64,000 bases of DNA from Clostridiaceae bacterium Marseille-Q3526 (GCA_018223375.1 JAGTTS010000002.1:310001-374000), one strand, 5' to 3'. Counted from the first letter of the stretch, positions 8,943-16,947 are shown. Made by a program: numbers and translations. The notes: a model not told the origin generated them from the sequence alone.

Positions 8943-9461
8943 ATGAATCAGAAAGTCAGACAGCTTCTCTTTTTTGCCGTTGGTTTAATTGTGTCCATTG
9001 GGCTTGATCAGTGGACAAAGGCCCTGGCAGTTGCGAAGCTGAAGGGAAATCAGCCGTTTGTGCTGATTAACGGGGTATTTGAGTTTTACTATTCTGAAAA
9101 CAGAGGAGCGGCCTTCGGGATGCTTCAGGGAAGGCAGCTTTTATTTTTTATCATAGCGGCCTTCGTATTGGCGGCGGCCGTTTTTGTGCTGGTCCGGATG
9201 CCGTCTGAGCGCCGGTTCCTGCCTCTGACAGCGTGCCTGTTTTTGCTGGTATCGGGAGCTGCAGGGAATATGATTGACAGAATCAGCCAGGGGTATGTGG
9301 TAGATTTCCTCTATTTCAAGCTGATTGACTTCCCCATTTTCAATGTGGCGGACTGTTATGTAGTGATAGCGACATTCCTTTTAATGATTTTAATCTTTTT
9401 TGTCTATTCAGAGGAGGATCTGGCCTTCCTTTCTTTCAAGAAGCAGAGAAAAGAAGGGTAA
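8943..9461 (+). CDS. lspA: Lipoprotein signal peptidase (signal peptidase II)
   Basis: LspA removes signal peptides from diacylglyceryl-modified prolipoproteins in the membrane. The 172-residue protein has four hydrophobic segments. The family blocks are present: DQWTKALA, YSENRGAAFGML, GNMIDRISQGYVVDF and FNVADCYVV, the last two containing the catalytic aspartate pair. An 81-base gap separates it from the following RluD-type gene, the usual partner. Confidence 0.95.
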   Translation: MNQKVRQLLFFAVGLIVSIGLDQWTKALAVAKLKGNQPFVLINGVFEFYYSENRGAAFGMLQGRQLLFFIIAAFVLAAAVFVLVRMPSERRFLPLTACLFLLVSGAAGNMIDRISQGYVVDFLYFKLIDFPIFNVADCYVVIATFLLMILIFFVYSEEDLAFLSFKKQRKEG

Positions 9462-9541
9462 ATTGCGGCAGACAGCCAGCTGCGGCAGCATGAAATCTGC
9501 AGAGCTGCAGAGAAGAGACGGAGGAGAACGGAGGAAAAAGA

Positions 9542-10456
9542 TTGAAACAGAGTTATCTTGTGCCTGAGGAGTTTCAGGGAGAACGAATTGACAAATACCT
9601 GTCAGAAGCCTGCTGTGGTCTTACCCGGTCTTATCTGCAGAAGCTGCTGAAATCTCAGCTGGTGGAGGTGGATGGAAAGGCCATCAAAAACAGTTACCGC
9701 GTATCGGCTGGAGAGACTGTGGAATTGGAAGTGCCTGAGGCGGTAGAGCCAGAGATCGAGGCAGAGCCGATTCCGTTAGATATCTTATATGAAGATAAGG
9801 ATATTATTCTCATCAATAAGCCCAAGGGGATGGTAGTGCATCCGGCGGCCGGACATTACAGCCAGACTCTGGTCAACGGTCTGATGTACCACTGCCGCGG
9901 GGAACTTTCCGGCATTAACGGGGTGATGCGCCCGGGAATTGTCCATCGGATCGATATGGATACCACCGGCGTCCTGATTGTATGTAAAAATGATTTTGCT
10001 CACAATTCAATTGCAGAGCAGCTGAAGGTTCACTCCATCACACGGAAGTATTATGCGATTGTCCATGGAGTGATCGGGGAGGACGAGGGGACGGTAGACG
10101 CGCCCATTGGACGCCATCCCGTCGACCGGAAAAAAATGAGTATTAATTACAAAAACGGTAAGCATGCGGTAACTCATTACAGGGTTTTAGAGCGCTTTAA
10201 ACAGTTCACTTATGTGGAGTGCCAGCTGGAAACGGGAAGAACTCACCAAATCCGCGTGCACATGGCCAGCCTGAACCATCCTCTTTTAGGGGACAGTGTG
10301 TACGGACCGTCCAAATGTCCGTTTAAGCTTCAGGGACAGACGCTGCACGCAGGAGTTCTCGGAATTATCCACCCAAGAACCGGAGAGTATATGGAATTTT
10401 CTGCTCCGCTCCCAGAGTATTTTGAAAATCTTCTTGAAAAATTGAGAAAAATATAA
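9542..10456 (+). CDS. rluD: RluD-type 23S rRNA pseudouridine synthase
   Basis: This 304-residue RluA-superfamily synthase has an N-terminal S4 domain (ERIDKYLSEACCGLTRSYLQKLL) and a catalytic domain with HRIDMDTTGVLIV, in which the aspartate is the nucleophile. GRTHQIRVHMA and the LLGDSVYG block follow. The start is a TTG seven bases after GGAGG. It follows lspA in the canonical lspA-rluD order. Assignment to RluD rather than RluC is by context and S4 presence. Confidence 0.9.
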   Translation: MKQSYLVPEEFQGERIDKYLSEACCGLTRSYLQKLLKSQLVEVDGKAIKNSYRVSAGETVELEVPEAVEPEIEAEPIPLDILYEDKDIILINKPKGMVVHPAAGHYSQTLVNGLMYHCRGELSGINGVMRPGIVHRIDMDTTGVLIVCKNDFAHNSIAEQLKVHSITRKYYAIVHGVIGEDEGTVDAPIGRHPVDRKKMSINYKNGKHAVTHYRVLERFKQFTYVECQLETGRTHQIRVHMASLNHPLLGDSVYGPSKCPFKLQGQTLHAGVLGIIHPRTGEYMEFSAPLPEYFENLLEKLRKI

Positions 10457-10481
10457 AAGCTGATATTTTTGTTAAAAAGTG

Positions 10482-10510
10482 ATGACTTTTCAGAAATTTT
10501 GAGCTATAAT
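10482..10510 (+). promoter_or_regulatory. Probable promoter of the cytidylate-kinase-like gene
   Basis: ATGACT at 10482 and TATAAT at 10505-10510 are 17 bases apart. The -35 element is weak. Confidence 0.5.
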
Positions 10511-10559
10511 ATGCATATGAACCATATTTCTTAAGGGAATTACAGAAGGGAGTGTTCAT

Positions 10560-11213
10560 ATGAAACATAATCTTGTGATTACAATAGGACGTGAGAGCGG
10601 AAGCGCAGGACGACAAATCGGTCAGATGCTGGCCAGTGAACTGGGGATAAAGTGTTACGACAAGGAACTGCTTACTCTGGCTGCAAAACAGAGCGGCCTG
10701 TGCGAGGAGCTGTTTAAGACCCACGATGAGAAGCCGACGAACAGTTTTCTGTATTCACTTATTATGGATTCCTACTCTGTAGGATATACAGGCGGACTGG
10801 GATATATGGATATGCCTTTGAATCAGAAGGTTTTTCTCGCTCAGTTCGAAGCGATTAAAAAATTGGCTGAGGAAGAATCCTGTGTGATTGTAGGACGGTG
10901 CGCCGATTACGCGCTGGCAGAGTATCCTGGAATGGTGTCTGTCTTTATCTGCGGCAATGAGGAAGATAAAATCCGGCATTTAATGGACAGCCACAATGTA
11001 GACCGTGTGAAGGCTAAGGATATTATGATCAAGACAGATAAGCGCCGCGCCAGCTACTATAATTACTATTCCAGCAAGCGCTGGGGAGACTGCAAGAGCT
11101 ATGATATCTGCATTAACAGCAGCGTAGTGGGATATGAAGGCGCCGTACAGGTCATTAAAGCGTTTGCGGACACGAAAATGGAGTACTTAAAAAATAAAAA
11201 TTCACAGGCCTAG
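10560..11213 (+). CDS. Cytidylate kinase-like family protein
   Basis: The 217-residue protein starts with VITIGRESGSAGRQIGQMLASELG, a variant P-loop seen in the cytidylate-kinase-2 family, where the GxxGxGK pattern is replaced by GRESGSAG. CVIVGRCADYAL and the arginine-rich KRRASYYNYYSS lid resemble the same family. True CMP kinases carry a normal Walker A, so the substrate is unknown. It has its own promoter, an AGAAGGGAGTG ribosome site and a strong terminator. Confidence 0.82.
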   Translation: MKHNLVITIGRESGSAGRQIGQMLASELGIKCYDKELLTLAAKQSGLCEELFKTHDEKPTNSFLYSLIMDSYSVGYTGGLGYMDMPLNQKVFLAQFEAIKKLAEEESCVIVGRCADYALAEYPGMVSVFICGNEEDKIRHLMDSHNVDRVKAKDIMIKTDKRRASYYNYYSSKRWGDCKSYDICINSSVVGYEGAVQVIKAFADTKMEYLKNKNSQA

Positions 11214-11221
11214 AACTGCAG

Positions 11222-11256
11222 GGCGGTTTCCTTTGGGAGACCGCCTTATTTTTTTA
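11222..11256 (+). terminator. Rho-independent terminator
   Basis: GGCGGTTTCC and GGGAGACCGCC form a stem followed by TTATTTTTTT. Confidence 0.88.
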
Positions 11257-11423
11257 TGTTCAAAGAAGAAGCTGATCTAAAATTTCCAGAGAACCTGCGG
11301 CTGATTTAAGATTAAGAAAAAATTTCGTCTTTTTGGGTTGCTATTAAGAACCGATCAGTGATACTGTAATAAGGCAGGCTGTATGCAGCCGAGTTTTACA
11401 GACAGGATTTGTTACAACAGATA

Positions 11424-13445
11424 ATGAAGATACACAAGAAAAAAGAAATAAAAACATATATGCTGACGGTTCTGGCAATGGCGGCTCTGGCAGTCCCCCC
11501 AGCGGCGCTGTCAGAGTGGATGAAGGAGTCTGGAAAGGGGTATGTGGAAGCCTTAAGCGCCAGTCATAGCCTGAAAAAGGAAAAGCAGGAGGACGGAAAA
11601 CAGGAAAAAAAGTCCGTGGAAACGCTGCCAGATGAGAAAACATTTTTTTCCATGGCGCAGGGATGCCTAAAAGGAGTGGGAGAGTATCTGCATGGATTCT
11701 GGCAGAGCTTCGGATACGCTCCTTCCCCTGAAGAATACAATCTTGCTTACCTTTTTCCGCTGGAGGATACAGCAGAAGAGGAAAAGGGTGGGGAGGCCTC
11801 TCAAAAGACGGCTGCAGATATACTGCTGCAGACAGTTTTGCAGAAATTAAGCCGGTTTGGTCCGGAGCTTCACCAGAAATCTGCAGGAGGAGAATTGTTT
11901 GAGGAACTTAATGAAAAAGAGCAGAACTGGATGTACCGAATTTACCAGGAACTGAACCGCCTGCCTTACAGAACCGGGATTCGCTTCCGTTTTCTCAATG
12001 GGGATGGAACGGAGAGCGCAAATTACAGCAATACAAAGGAAATACTGGCGCTTACGAATGTGTATTCCTATTTTCACCAGTGGGATCACGTGCAGTCATC
12101 AGAGGCCTATGCGCTGAAATTGTGGGATTTATCTCACCAATACGATATCTCAGTGGGCTCTGTCTATTACTGCGACGGCTGTGAGGAGACAGATGAGGAG
12201 GAGACAGAGTTCACGCCCGCTCAGTCTGGAACTGCGGATGAGACAAAAGAGAGCGGACAGGAGAGTGTAAGAATACAGGAAACTGTGCTGCAGACAGAAG
12301 GAGAGACAGGAGGAGCCTCTGCCAGCGTTTCGTCCCAGACCGTGGGGAACGACGCAGGAGTATCTGAAACCTCAGGTCAAAATCCTGCGGAAAGTGCTGC
12401 GGCCGTTCCTGAGAAAAAAGAGGAACCAATGCCAGCTGAATCTGTGTCAGGATCAGTTTCAGCGCCAGAATCAGCTTCGGCTTTGGAATCAGTTTCCGCA
12501 CCAGAATCCGTTTCTTCAGCTTCAGCCGAGACAACACAGGCAAAAGAGACCGTATCAGCTGCTTTGAAAGAAGAGAGCGTTTCAGAAACAGAAGGGCAGA
12601 CAGAAACGGCCCAACCTCAACAGAAGAATCCAGAGGCATCCGAGGAGAATGGAGCAGCGCAGGGAAACAGTTCTGGTTCTGGAACCGCCGATTTGTCTAT
12701 CTGCCCAGGCCACGTCGATGTGGTGGTTACGATCACAATAACGGGGCTGAACGAACAAAAGAATCTGTTTTCTCTGGCTGCATCAATACAGGAAACAGAG
12801 GAGGAGAAGACTGACTCAGCAAACAATGAAAACGGAGGCTGGACCGGGTGGACAGAAGAGAGACAAGCAGCTGCACGCAGACTGGCATCTCTGGATTGGG
12901 AAGCTAAATATGGATTAAAATCAGAGGAAATGTCTTTTGGAAAGACATTGACAAAACAGGAACTAGAAGCTCACATGGCTCTTCTGCCAGAAGATATATC
13001 GCCTGAGAGAAGAAAGCTGATTGCGTTCGCTCTTGATTCTGTTGGAAAAATTCCATACCATTTTGGAGGGAAGGCTTCTCGGCCAAGCTATGCCGGAAAT
13101 CAGTTTTTCAGCGTGACAGAGCCGGATCAGATGGGAAGAACCTTAAAAGGCCTGGATTGTTCTGGATGGATTAACTGGGTATATTGGTCAGCCCTGGGAA
13201 CGCCTGTTGCCAGAGGAGGAACCAGCAGTCTGGCTTCCAGCGGAACTGAAATACCCAGGGAGGAACTGAAGCCTGGCGATATTGCAGTGGTTCCTGGGGA
13301 CGAGGCTCATGTAGTAATGTTTTTGGGCTGGGATCCGGCTACTGGAAAAATGATTTGTATTCACGAGAGCGCCGGAAGAGCCAATAATGTTACAGTGAGC
13401 CTTTCTGACAGAGCTTGGACTCACTACAGGAGAATTTTAGAGTAA
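11424..13445 (+). CDS. Secreted NlpC/P60 cell-wall hydrolase with long disordered linker
   Basis: Starting at the ATG at 11424 gives a basic N-terminus and a signal peptide ending near PPAALS; a TTG at 11409 is also open. The first about 270 residues form an unrecognised domain with many aromatic residues. A low-complexity stretch rich in S, E, A, T and P follows (about residues 275-425), including imperfect SAPESAS/ALESVS repeats. The C-terminal domain is NlpC/P60: GLDCSGW has the nucleophile Cys579 and DEAHVVMF has His629. It probably cleaves stem peptides of peptidoglycan. No choline- or LysM-type anchor is visible, so the linker or N-domain may hold it in the wall. Confidence 0.88.
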   Translation: MKIHKKKEIKTYMLTVLAMAALAVPPAALSEWMKESGKGYVEALSASHSLKKEKQEDGKQEKKSVETLPDEKTFFSMAQGCLKGVGEYLHGFWQSFGYAPSPEEYNLAYLFPLEDTAEEEKGGEASQKTAADILLQTVLQKLSRFGPELHQKSAGGELFEELNEKEQNWMYRIYQELNRLPYRTGIRFRFLNGDGTESANYSNTKEILALTNVYSYFHQWDHVQSSEAYALKLWDLSHQYDISVGSVYYCDGCEETDEEETEFTPAQSGTADETKESGQESVRIQETVLQTEGETGGASASVSSQTVGNDAGVSETSGQNPAESAAAVPEKKEEPMPAESVSGSVSAPESASALESVSAPESVSSASAETTQAKETVSAALKEESVSETEGQTETAQPQQKNPEASEENGAAQGNSSGSGTADLSICPGHVDVVVTITITGLNEQKNLFSLAASIQETEEEKTDSANNENGGWTGWTEERQAAARRLASLDWEAKYGLKSEEMSFGKTLTKQELEAHMALLPEDISPERRKLIAFALDSVGKIPYHFGGKASRPSYAGNQFFSVTEPDQMGRTLKGLDCSGWINWVYWSALGTPVARGGTSSLASSGTEIPREELKPGDIAVVPGDEAHVVMFLGWDPATGKMICIHESAGRANNVTVSLSDRAWTHYRRILE

Positions 13446-13465
13446 TCAGACAATAAAACAGTACA

Positions 13466-13492
13466 GGCCCTGAGAAAATCAGGGTCTTTTCA
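13466..13492. terminator. Terminator shared by the NlpC/P60 gene and the opposite small peptide gene
   Basis: GCCCTGA and TCAGGGT arms around GAAAA are followed on the plus strand by CTTTTC. The minus-strand tail is only moderately T-rich, so action in that direction is less certain. Confidence 0.65.
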
Positions 13493-13636
13493 TTACATTA
13501 AGCCATAGAAATCTATAGCGTTGGAACTGGAAACTGCCGGAGCCCGGGCGGGAGGAACCGCCGGAGCTGCCAGAGCAGAAAATGCAGAGGTTAAGGCTAA
13601 CAGAAGAGCCAAACCGGCGGGACGTAATTTCTTCAT
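13493..13636 (-). CDS. Small exported peptide (47 residues)
   Basis: An ORF on the minus strand, ATG at 13636 and TAA at 13493, encodes MKKLRPAGLALLLALTSAF followed by SALA, then a Pro/Ala/Val-rich segment ending in NAIDFYGLM. This is a textbook signal peptide (KK, hydrophobic core, ALA cleavage site) with only about 24 mature residues. AGGGG lies at ribosome-site distance before the ATG, an AT-rich TTATTATAAC lies upstream, and the stop is just ahead of a hairpin. I know no family. It could be a secreted signal peptide, a remnant of a longer wall protein, or a small matrix component. Confidence 0.6.
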   Translation of the reverse strand: MKKLRPAGLALLLALTSAFSALAAPAVPPARAPAVSSSNAIDFYGLM

Positions 13637-13697
13637 AACGCACCCCTAAAAATGTGTTATAATAACAACGCAGAGTCAAAAGAAAGAAAACGCATGA

Positions 13698-13769
13698 AAC
13701 TATTCGATAAACTATTCTTTCACGAATAGTTATAAATGTGTAAAGCAGACCTCTTTTGGAGGTTTCTGC
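13698..13769. repeat. Repeat and hairpin cluster between the small peptide gene and the ttcA-like gene
   Basis: AACTATTCG (13698) recurs as AAACTATTC at 13709 and inverted as CGAATAGTT at 13723-13731. A separate hairpin, GCAGACCTC with GGAGGTTTCTGC, spans 13745-13769. GTCAAAAG near 13675 is mirrored by CTTTTGAC at 13780. Confidence 0.5.
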
Positions 13770-13781
13770 ACTCCTGCTCTT

Positions 13782-13810
13782 TTGACGCAGCTATTTAATT
13801 TTTATAATAA
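13782..13810 (+). promoter_or_regulatory. Promoter of the ttcA-like gene
   Basis: TTGACG at 13782 is followed after 17 bases by TAATAA (13805-13810), or after 15 bases by TATAAT (13803-13808). Confidence 0.6.
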
Positions 13811-13835
13811 TTGATTTACAGGAGACACAAAACAG

Positions 13836-14573
13836 ATGAAACTTCAAAGACTGCTCAGCCTGACTCGACAGGCGCTTGATGCATATGACATGATTGATCC
13901 CGGAGACAAAATTGCGGTTGGACTTTCTGGAGGAAAAGACAGCTTGGCATTATTGTATGCTATGAAACATCTCCAGAAATTTTATCCCAAGTCTTTTGAC
14001 TTATGTGCTGTTACAGTTGATTTAGGATTTGGCAATTTTGACCTGCAGGCGGCAAAAATCTTCTGCCAGAAACTTTCCGTTCCATATACAGTGGTTCCTA
14101 CAGAAATCAGCCAGATTGTTTTTGAATCCCGCCAGGAATCGAACCCCTGTGCGCTCTGCGCAAAAATGAGAAAAGGCGCTTTGAATAAAGCTGCAAAGGA
14201 TTTAGGCTGCAATAAAATTGCTTATGCTCACCACAGAGATGACGTAATTGACACGATGATGCTGTCTCTGATTTACGAGGGACGTTTTCATACCTTTTCT
14301 CCAAAAACGTATTTAGACAGAATGGATTTATTTGTAATACGTCCATTTTTATATGTATCGGAGGCTGATATTATTGGCTTCAAAAATCGTTACCAGCTTC
14401 CTGTATGTAAAAATCCATGTCCGGTTGACGGAAAAACAAAACGAGAGTTTGTTAAAAATTTAATTAAATCAATCAACACAGAGGCCCCAGGAGTAAAGGA
14501 TCGATTTTTTCATGCAGTTGCATCTGGAAATATTCCCGGATGGCCTGTAAACGAAAATAATAACAGGAAATAA
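13836..14573 (+). CDS. TtcA-like PP-loop tRNA thiolation protein
   Basis: This is a 245-residue PP-loop ATPase with SGGKDS at residues 31-36 and the C105-x-x-C108 pair in NPCALCAKMRKG, plus a third cysteine region CKNPCPVDG. These are the features of the TtcA/TtuA group, which adenylate a base and exchange its oxygen for sulfur, often with a [4Fe-4S] cluster. E. coli TtcA makes 2-thiocytidine at position 32. The Firmicutes homologues are less well characterised, so the target base is inferred. A CAGGAGACACAAAACAG ribosome site precedes the ATG. Confidence 0.85.
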   Translation: MKLQRLLSLTRQALDAYDMIDPGDKIAVGLSGGKDSLALLYAMKHLQKFYPKSFDLCAVTVDLGFGNFDLQAAKIFCQKLSVPYTVVPTEISQIVFESRQESNPCALCAKMRKGALNKAAKDLGCNKIAYAHHRDDVIDTMMLSLIYEGRFHTFSPKTYLDRMDLFVIRPFLYVSEADIIGFKNRYQLPVCKNPCPVDGKTKREFVKNLIKSINTEAPGVKDRFFHAVASGNIPGWPVNENNNRK

Positions 14574-14617
14574 TGCTTCAAACAATGATTCGAAAATAAT
14601 GAAAAGGAGGAATTCGC

Positions 14618-15670
14618 ATGGCAGTACTCTCCTACCACGAACAGGAAATGATAGAAAATACGAAGAAACTCAGAAAGCTTATCCGGGAACTTCCGCCTTT
14701 CTGCGCCGACTTTTTTCGCGGAATTGAACCTCGTACTTCTTCGCGGACAAGAATTGCTTATGCTTATGATCTGAGTATCTTTTTTGACTTTTTGATTCAA
14801 ACGAATCCGATATGGAAAAATAAGGATAAACGCGATTTTACGGTAGATGTTCTGGATCAGATCGGTGTAATGGATTTGGAGGAATATTTAGAATTTCTCA
14901 AATGCCATTCTACAGAGAATAAAGAAGATTTAATTAATACCGAGCGGGGACTCACCAGAAAAATGTCCTCTCTAAAGAGCTTTTACAACTATTTTTTTAG
15001 AAATGAACGAATTCAGACGAACCCGGCTGCGCTGGTGAAACTGCCTAAGCTCCACGAAAAAGAAATTGTCCGGCTGGAGATTGATGAAGTAGCCCGACTC
15101 CTGGATCTGGTAGAGGACGGAGATTCTTTGACAGAAAGGCAGAAAGCTTACCATAAAAAGACCAGAGTAAGGGATCTGGCTTTGATGACGCTTCTGCTCG
15201 GCACAGGTATCCGCGTATCAGAGTGTATCGGATTGAATTTGAATGATGTCGATTTTAATGTCGATGGAATCCGGATTCACCGCAAGGGAGGAAAAGAAGT
15301 AATCATCTATTTTGGAGACGAGGTAGAGCTGGCCCTGAGAGACTACATGGAGGAACGCAGACACATCGTTCCTGCCCCTGGAAATGAGGAAGCTCTGTTC
15401 TTATCTATGCAGAAAAAGCGCCTGAATGTAAGGAGCGTAGAAAATCTTGTCAAAAAATATGCCCAGGCTGCAGCTCCTTTAAAAAAGATTACGCCTCACA
15501 AACTGCGCAGTACTTACGGAACGAATCTGTACCGGGAAACTGGAGATATTTATTTGGTAGCAGACGTTCTGGGACATGCAGACGTAAATACGACCAAGAG
15601 GCACTATGCGGCACTAGAGGATGAGCGCCGCCGCAGCGCCAGAAATAAGGTAAAGCTGAGAGAAAACTAA
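14618..15670 (+). CDS. Tyrosine recombinase, XerS-like
   Basis: This 350-residue recombinase has a full catalytic set: R199 (TGIRVSE), K223 (HRKGG), H294 and R297 (TPHKLRS), H320 (LGHAD) and the nucleophile Y330 (KRHYA). The N-terminal core-binding half (SRTRIAYAYDLSIFFDFLI) and the 350-residue length resemble streptococcal XerS (about 356 residues) more than the roughly 300-residue XerC/XerD. No phage or integrative-element genes are near and it lies between ttcA-like and lexA genes, so it is probably a chromosomal Xer protein and not an element integrase. AAAAGGAGGAATTCGC precedes the ATG. Confidence 0.82.
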   Translation: MAVLSYHEQEMIENTKKLRKLIRELPPFCADFFRGIEPRTSSRTRIAYAYDLSIFFDFLIQTNPIWKNKDKRDFTVDVLDQIGVMDLEEYLEFLKCHSTENKEDLINTERGLTRKMSSLKSFYNYFFRNERIQTNPAALVKLPKLHEKEIVRLEIDEVARLLDLVEDGDSLTERQKAYHKKTRVRDLALMTLLLGTGIRVSECIGLNLNDVDFNVDGIRIHRKGGKEVIIYFGDEVELALRDYMEERRHIVPAPGNEEALFLSMQKKRLNVRSVENLVKKYAQAAAPLKKITPHKLRSTYGTNLYRETGDIYLVADVLGHADVNTTKRHYAALEDERRRSARNKVKLREN

Positions 15671-15697
15671 GGTTCTATGCAGAATCAGAACAAAGAA

Positions 15698-16105
15698 TTA
15701 CTTTGGTACAGAATCATAGTAATAGATGGTCAGATAATGTCCGGCATGAATGGTGTCTTCGGAAAGGGAATTCATCTCTTTTAAGTCACAGACATATTCG
15801 GCGGCACTTTTGCCGGAATGAGTGCGGTATGTTTCTGCAATACTCCATAAGCTGTCTCCATCCTGAATTTGGATGCTGGTATAGTATTTATGGTAAGGAC
15901 TGCTCTTCTGCTCTTCTGCCTGTGAACTTAAAAGATTCACTGTCGTCAGTATAACGCAGAGAGCAAAAAGCGCAGCAGCGCTGAACAAAATTTTCGCTGC
16001 AGGACAGTTAGGACGGATGAGACAACTGTCTGGCGAACAAACGGATCCGGATAAGGAAACACCCCTTTCGGCAAGTTTTCCTTTTTTTCTGCTTTTTCCT
16101 TTCAT
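15698..16105 (-). CDS. yneA: YneA-like SOS cell-division inhibitor with LysM domain
   Basis: The 135-residue protein has a cytoplasmic basic N-terminus, one membrane span (about residues 38-60) and a LysM-type domain (about 76-128: YTSIQIQDGDSLWSIAE... HAGHYLTIYYYD). This matches the layout of Bacillus YneA, a LexA-controlled division inhibitor. It is divergent from lexA, as yneA is in Bacillus, and its promoter carries a LexA box in the spacer. Identity is inferred from layout, context and regulation, since sequence similarity among YneA proteins is low. GAGGAGGATTTTACT precedes the ATG. Confidence 0.82.
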   Translation of the reverse strand: MKGKSRKKGKLAERGVSLSGSVCSPDSCLIRPNCPAAKILFSAAALFALCVILTTVNLLSSQAEEQKSSPYHKYYTSIQIQDGDSLWSIAETYRTHSGKSAAEYVCDLKEMNSLSEDTIHAGHYLTIYYYDSVPK

Positions 16106-16148
16106 AGTAAAATCCTCCTCGTATGGTAAAATGAGTAGAAAAACAAAA

Positions 16149-16176
16149 CAAACGCATGTTCCGGAACGTATGTTCT
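16149..16176. promoter_or_regulatory. Two abutting LexA boxes
   Basis: CAAACGCATGTTCC (16149-16162) and GGAACGTATGTTCT (16163-16176) touch end to end. Both fit the Gram-positive LexA box CGAAC-N4-GTTCG with one or two mismatches. They lie in the yneA leader, downstream of its -10 element. Confidence 0.82.
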
Positions 16177-16188
16177 TTAACTATCTGT

Positions 16189-16217
16189 ATTATATATCTC
16201 GAACATGCGTTTGTCAA
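16189..16217 (-). promoter_or_regulatory. Consensus sigma-A promoter of the yneA-like gene
   Basis: On the minus strand TTGACA (16217-16212) and TATAAT (16194-16189) are both perfect, with a 17-base spacer that contains a LexA box. Confidence 0.88.
16200..16213. promoter_or_regulatory. LexA box in the yneA promoter spacer
   Basis: CGAACATGCGTTTG matches the LexA consensus at all but one or two positions and sits between the -35 and -10 elements. Confidence 0.88.
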
Positions 16218-16235
16218 TTGATTTTGCAAAAAATC

Positions 16236-16275
16236 CGAACAAAAGTTTGCCTTTTTTGCCATTCTATGATAATAT
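16236..16275 (+). promoter_or_regulatory. lexA promoter with overlapping LexA box
   Basis: The box CGAACAAAAGTTTG (16236-16249) overlaps the -35 element TTGCCT (16247-16252); TAATAT follows at 16270-16275 after 17 bases. This is the expected autoregulation of lexA. Confidence 0.8.
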
Positions 16276-16329
16276 AGTATTATCAGGGGCAGTACACTGT
16301 TTTACGATTACCCGATGGGAGGTTTGATT

Positions 16330-16947
16330 ATGTCACAGGAAAAAATTACGCCAAAACAGCAGGAAATATTAGAATATATTAAAGAAACTATATTAAAGAA
16401 GGGCTATCCGCCGGCTGTCAGGGAAATTTGCGAAGCGGTAAATTTAAAGTCTACCTCCTCGGTTCACTCCCACCTGGAGACGCTGGAGAGAAATGGATAT
16501 ATACGCAGGGATCCTACGAAGCCCAGAACCATAGAGATTATTGACGACTGCTTTAATCTGGCCCGCCGGGAGGTAGTGAACGTTCCTCTTTTGGGAACAG
16601 TTGCCGCCGGTATGCCGCTTTTAGCTCAGGAAAACATCGAGAATTATTTTCCGATTCCCACAGAGATGCTTCCAGATAAAGAGGTATTCATGCTCCGGGT
16701 AAAGGGCGACAGTATGATAGAGGCCGGTATTTTTAATGGTGATTTGATTTTTGTAGAGAAGACCGTTACGGCTGAGAACGGAGAAATTGTGGTAGCGCTT
16801 TTAGACGATTCAGCCACTGTGAAGCGTTTTTATAAGGAGAACGGCCACTATCGTCTTCAGCCGGAGAACTCTTCCATGGAGCCTATCATTGTAGATGAAG
16901 TTCAGATTCTTGGAAAGGTATTTGGATTATTCCGGATGAAGATGTAG
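16330..16947 (+). CDS. lexA: SOS repressor LexA
   Basis: LexA represses DNA-damage genes and self-cleaves when RecA filaments form. With the ATG at 16330 (GGGAGGTTTGATT before it) the protein has 205 residues. The N-terminal winged helix-turn-helix (PPAVREICEAVNLKSTSSVHSHLETLE) is followed by the cleavage site A93-G94 and the Ser128/Lys165 dyad in KGDSMIEAG and SATVKRF. The ATG at 16315 would place the ribosome site inside the coding region and is not preferred. No clear U-tracted terminator follows; two long palindromes do. Confidence 0.97.
   Translation: MSQEKITPKQQEILEYIKETILKKGYPPAVREICEAVNLKSTSSVHSHLETLERNGYIRRDPTKPRTIEIIDDCFNLARREVVNVPLLGTVAAGMPLLAQENIENYFPIPTEMLPDKEVFMLRVKGDSMIEAGIFNGDLIFVEKTVTAENGEIVVALLDDSATVKRFYKENGHYRLQPENSSMEPIIVDEVQILGKVFGLFRMKM

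Noticed and set aside
14618..15670. Tyrosine recombinase as marker of a prophage or integrative element
   Set aside because: Flanking genes are core (ttcA-like, yneA-like, lexA), and no excisionase, relaxase, phage gene, tRNA or flanking direct repeat was seen.
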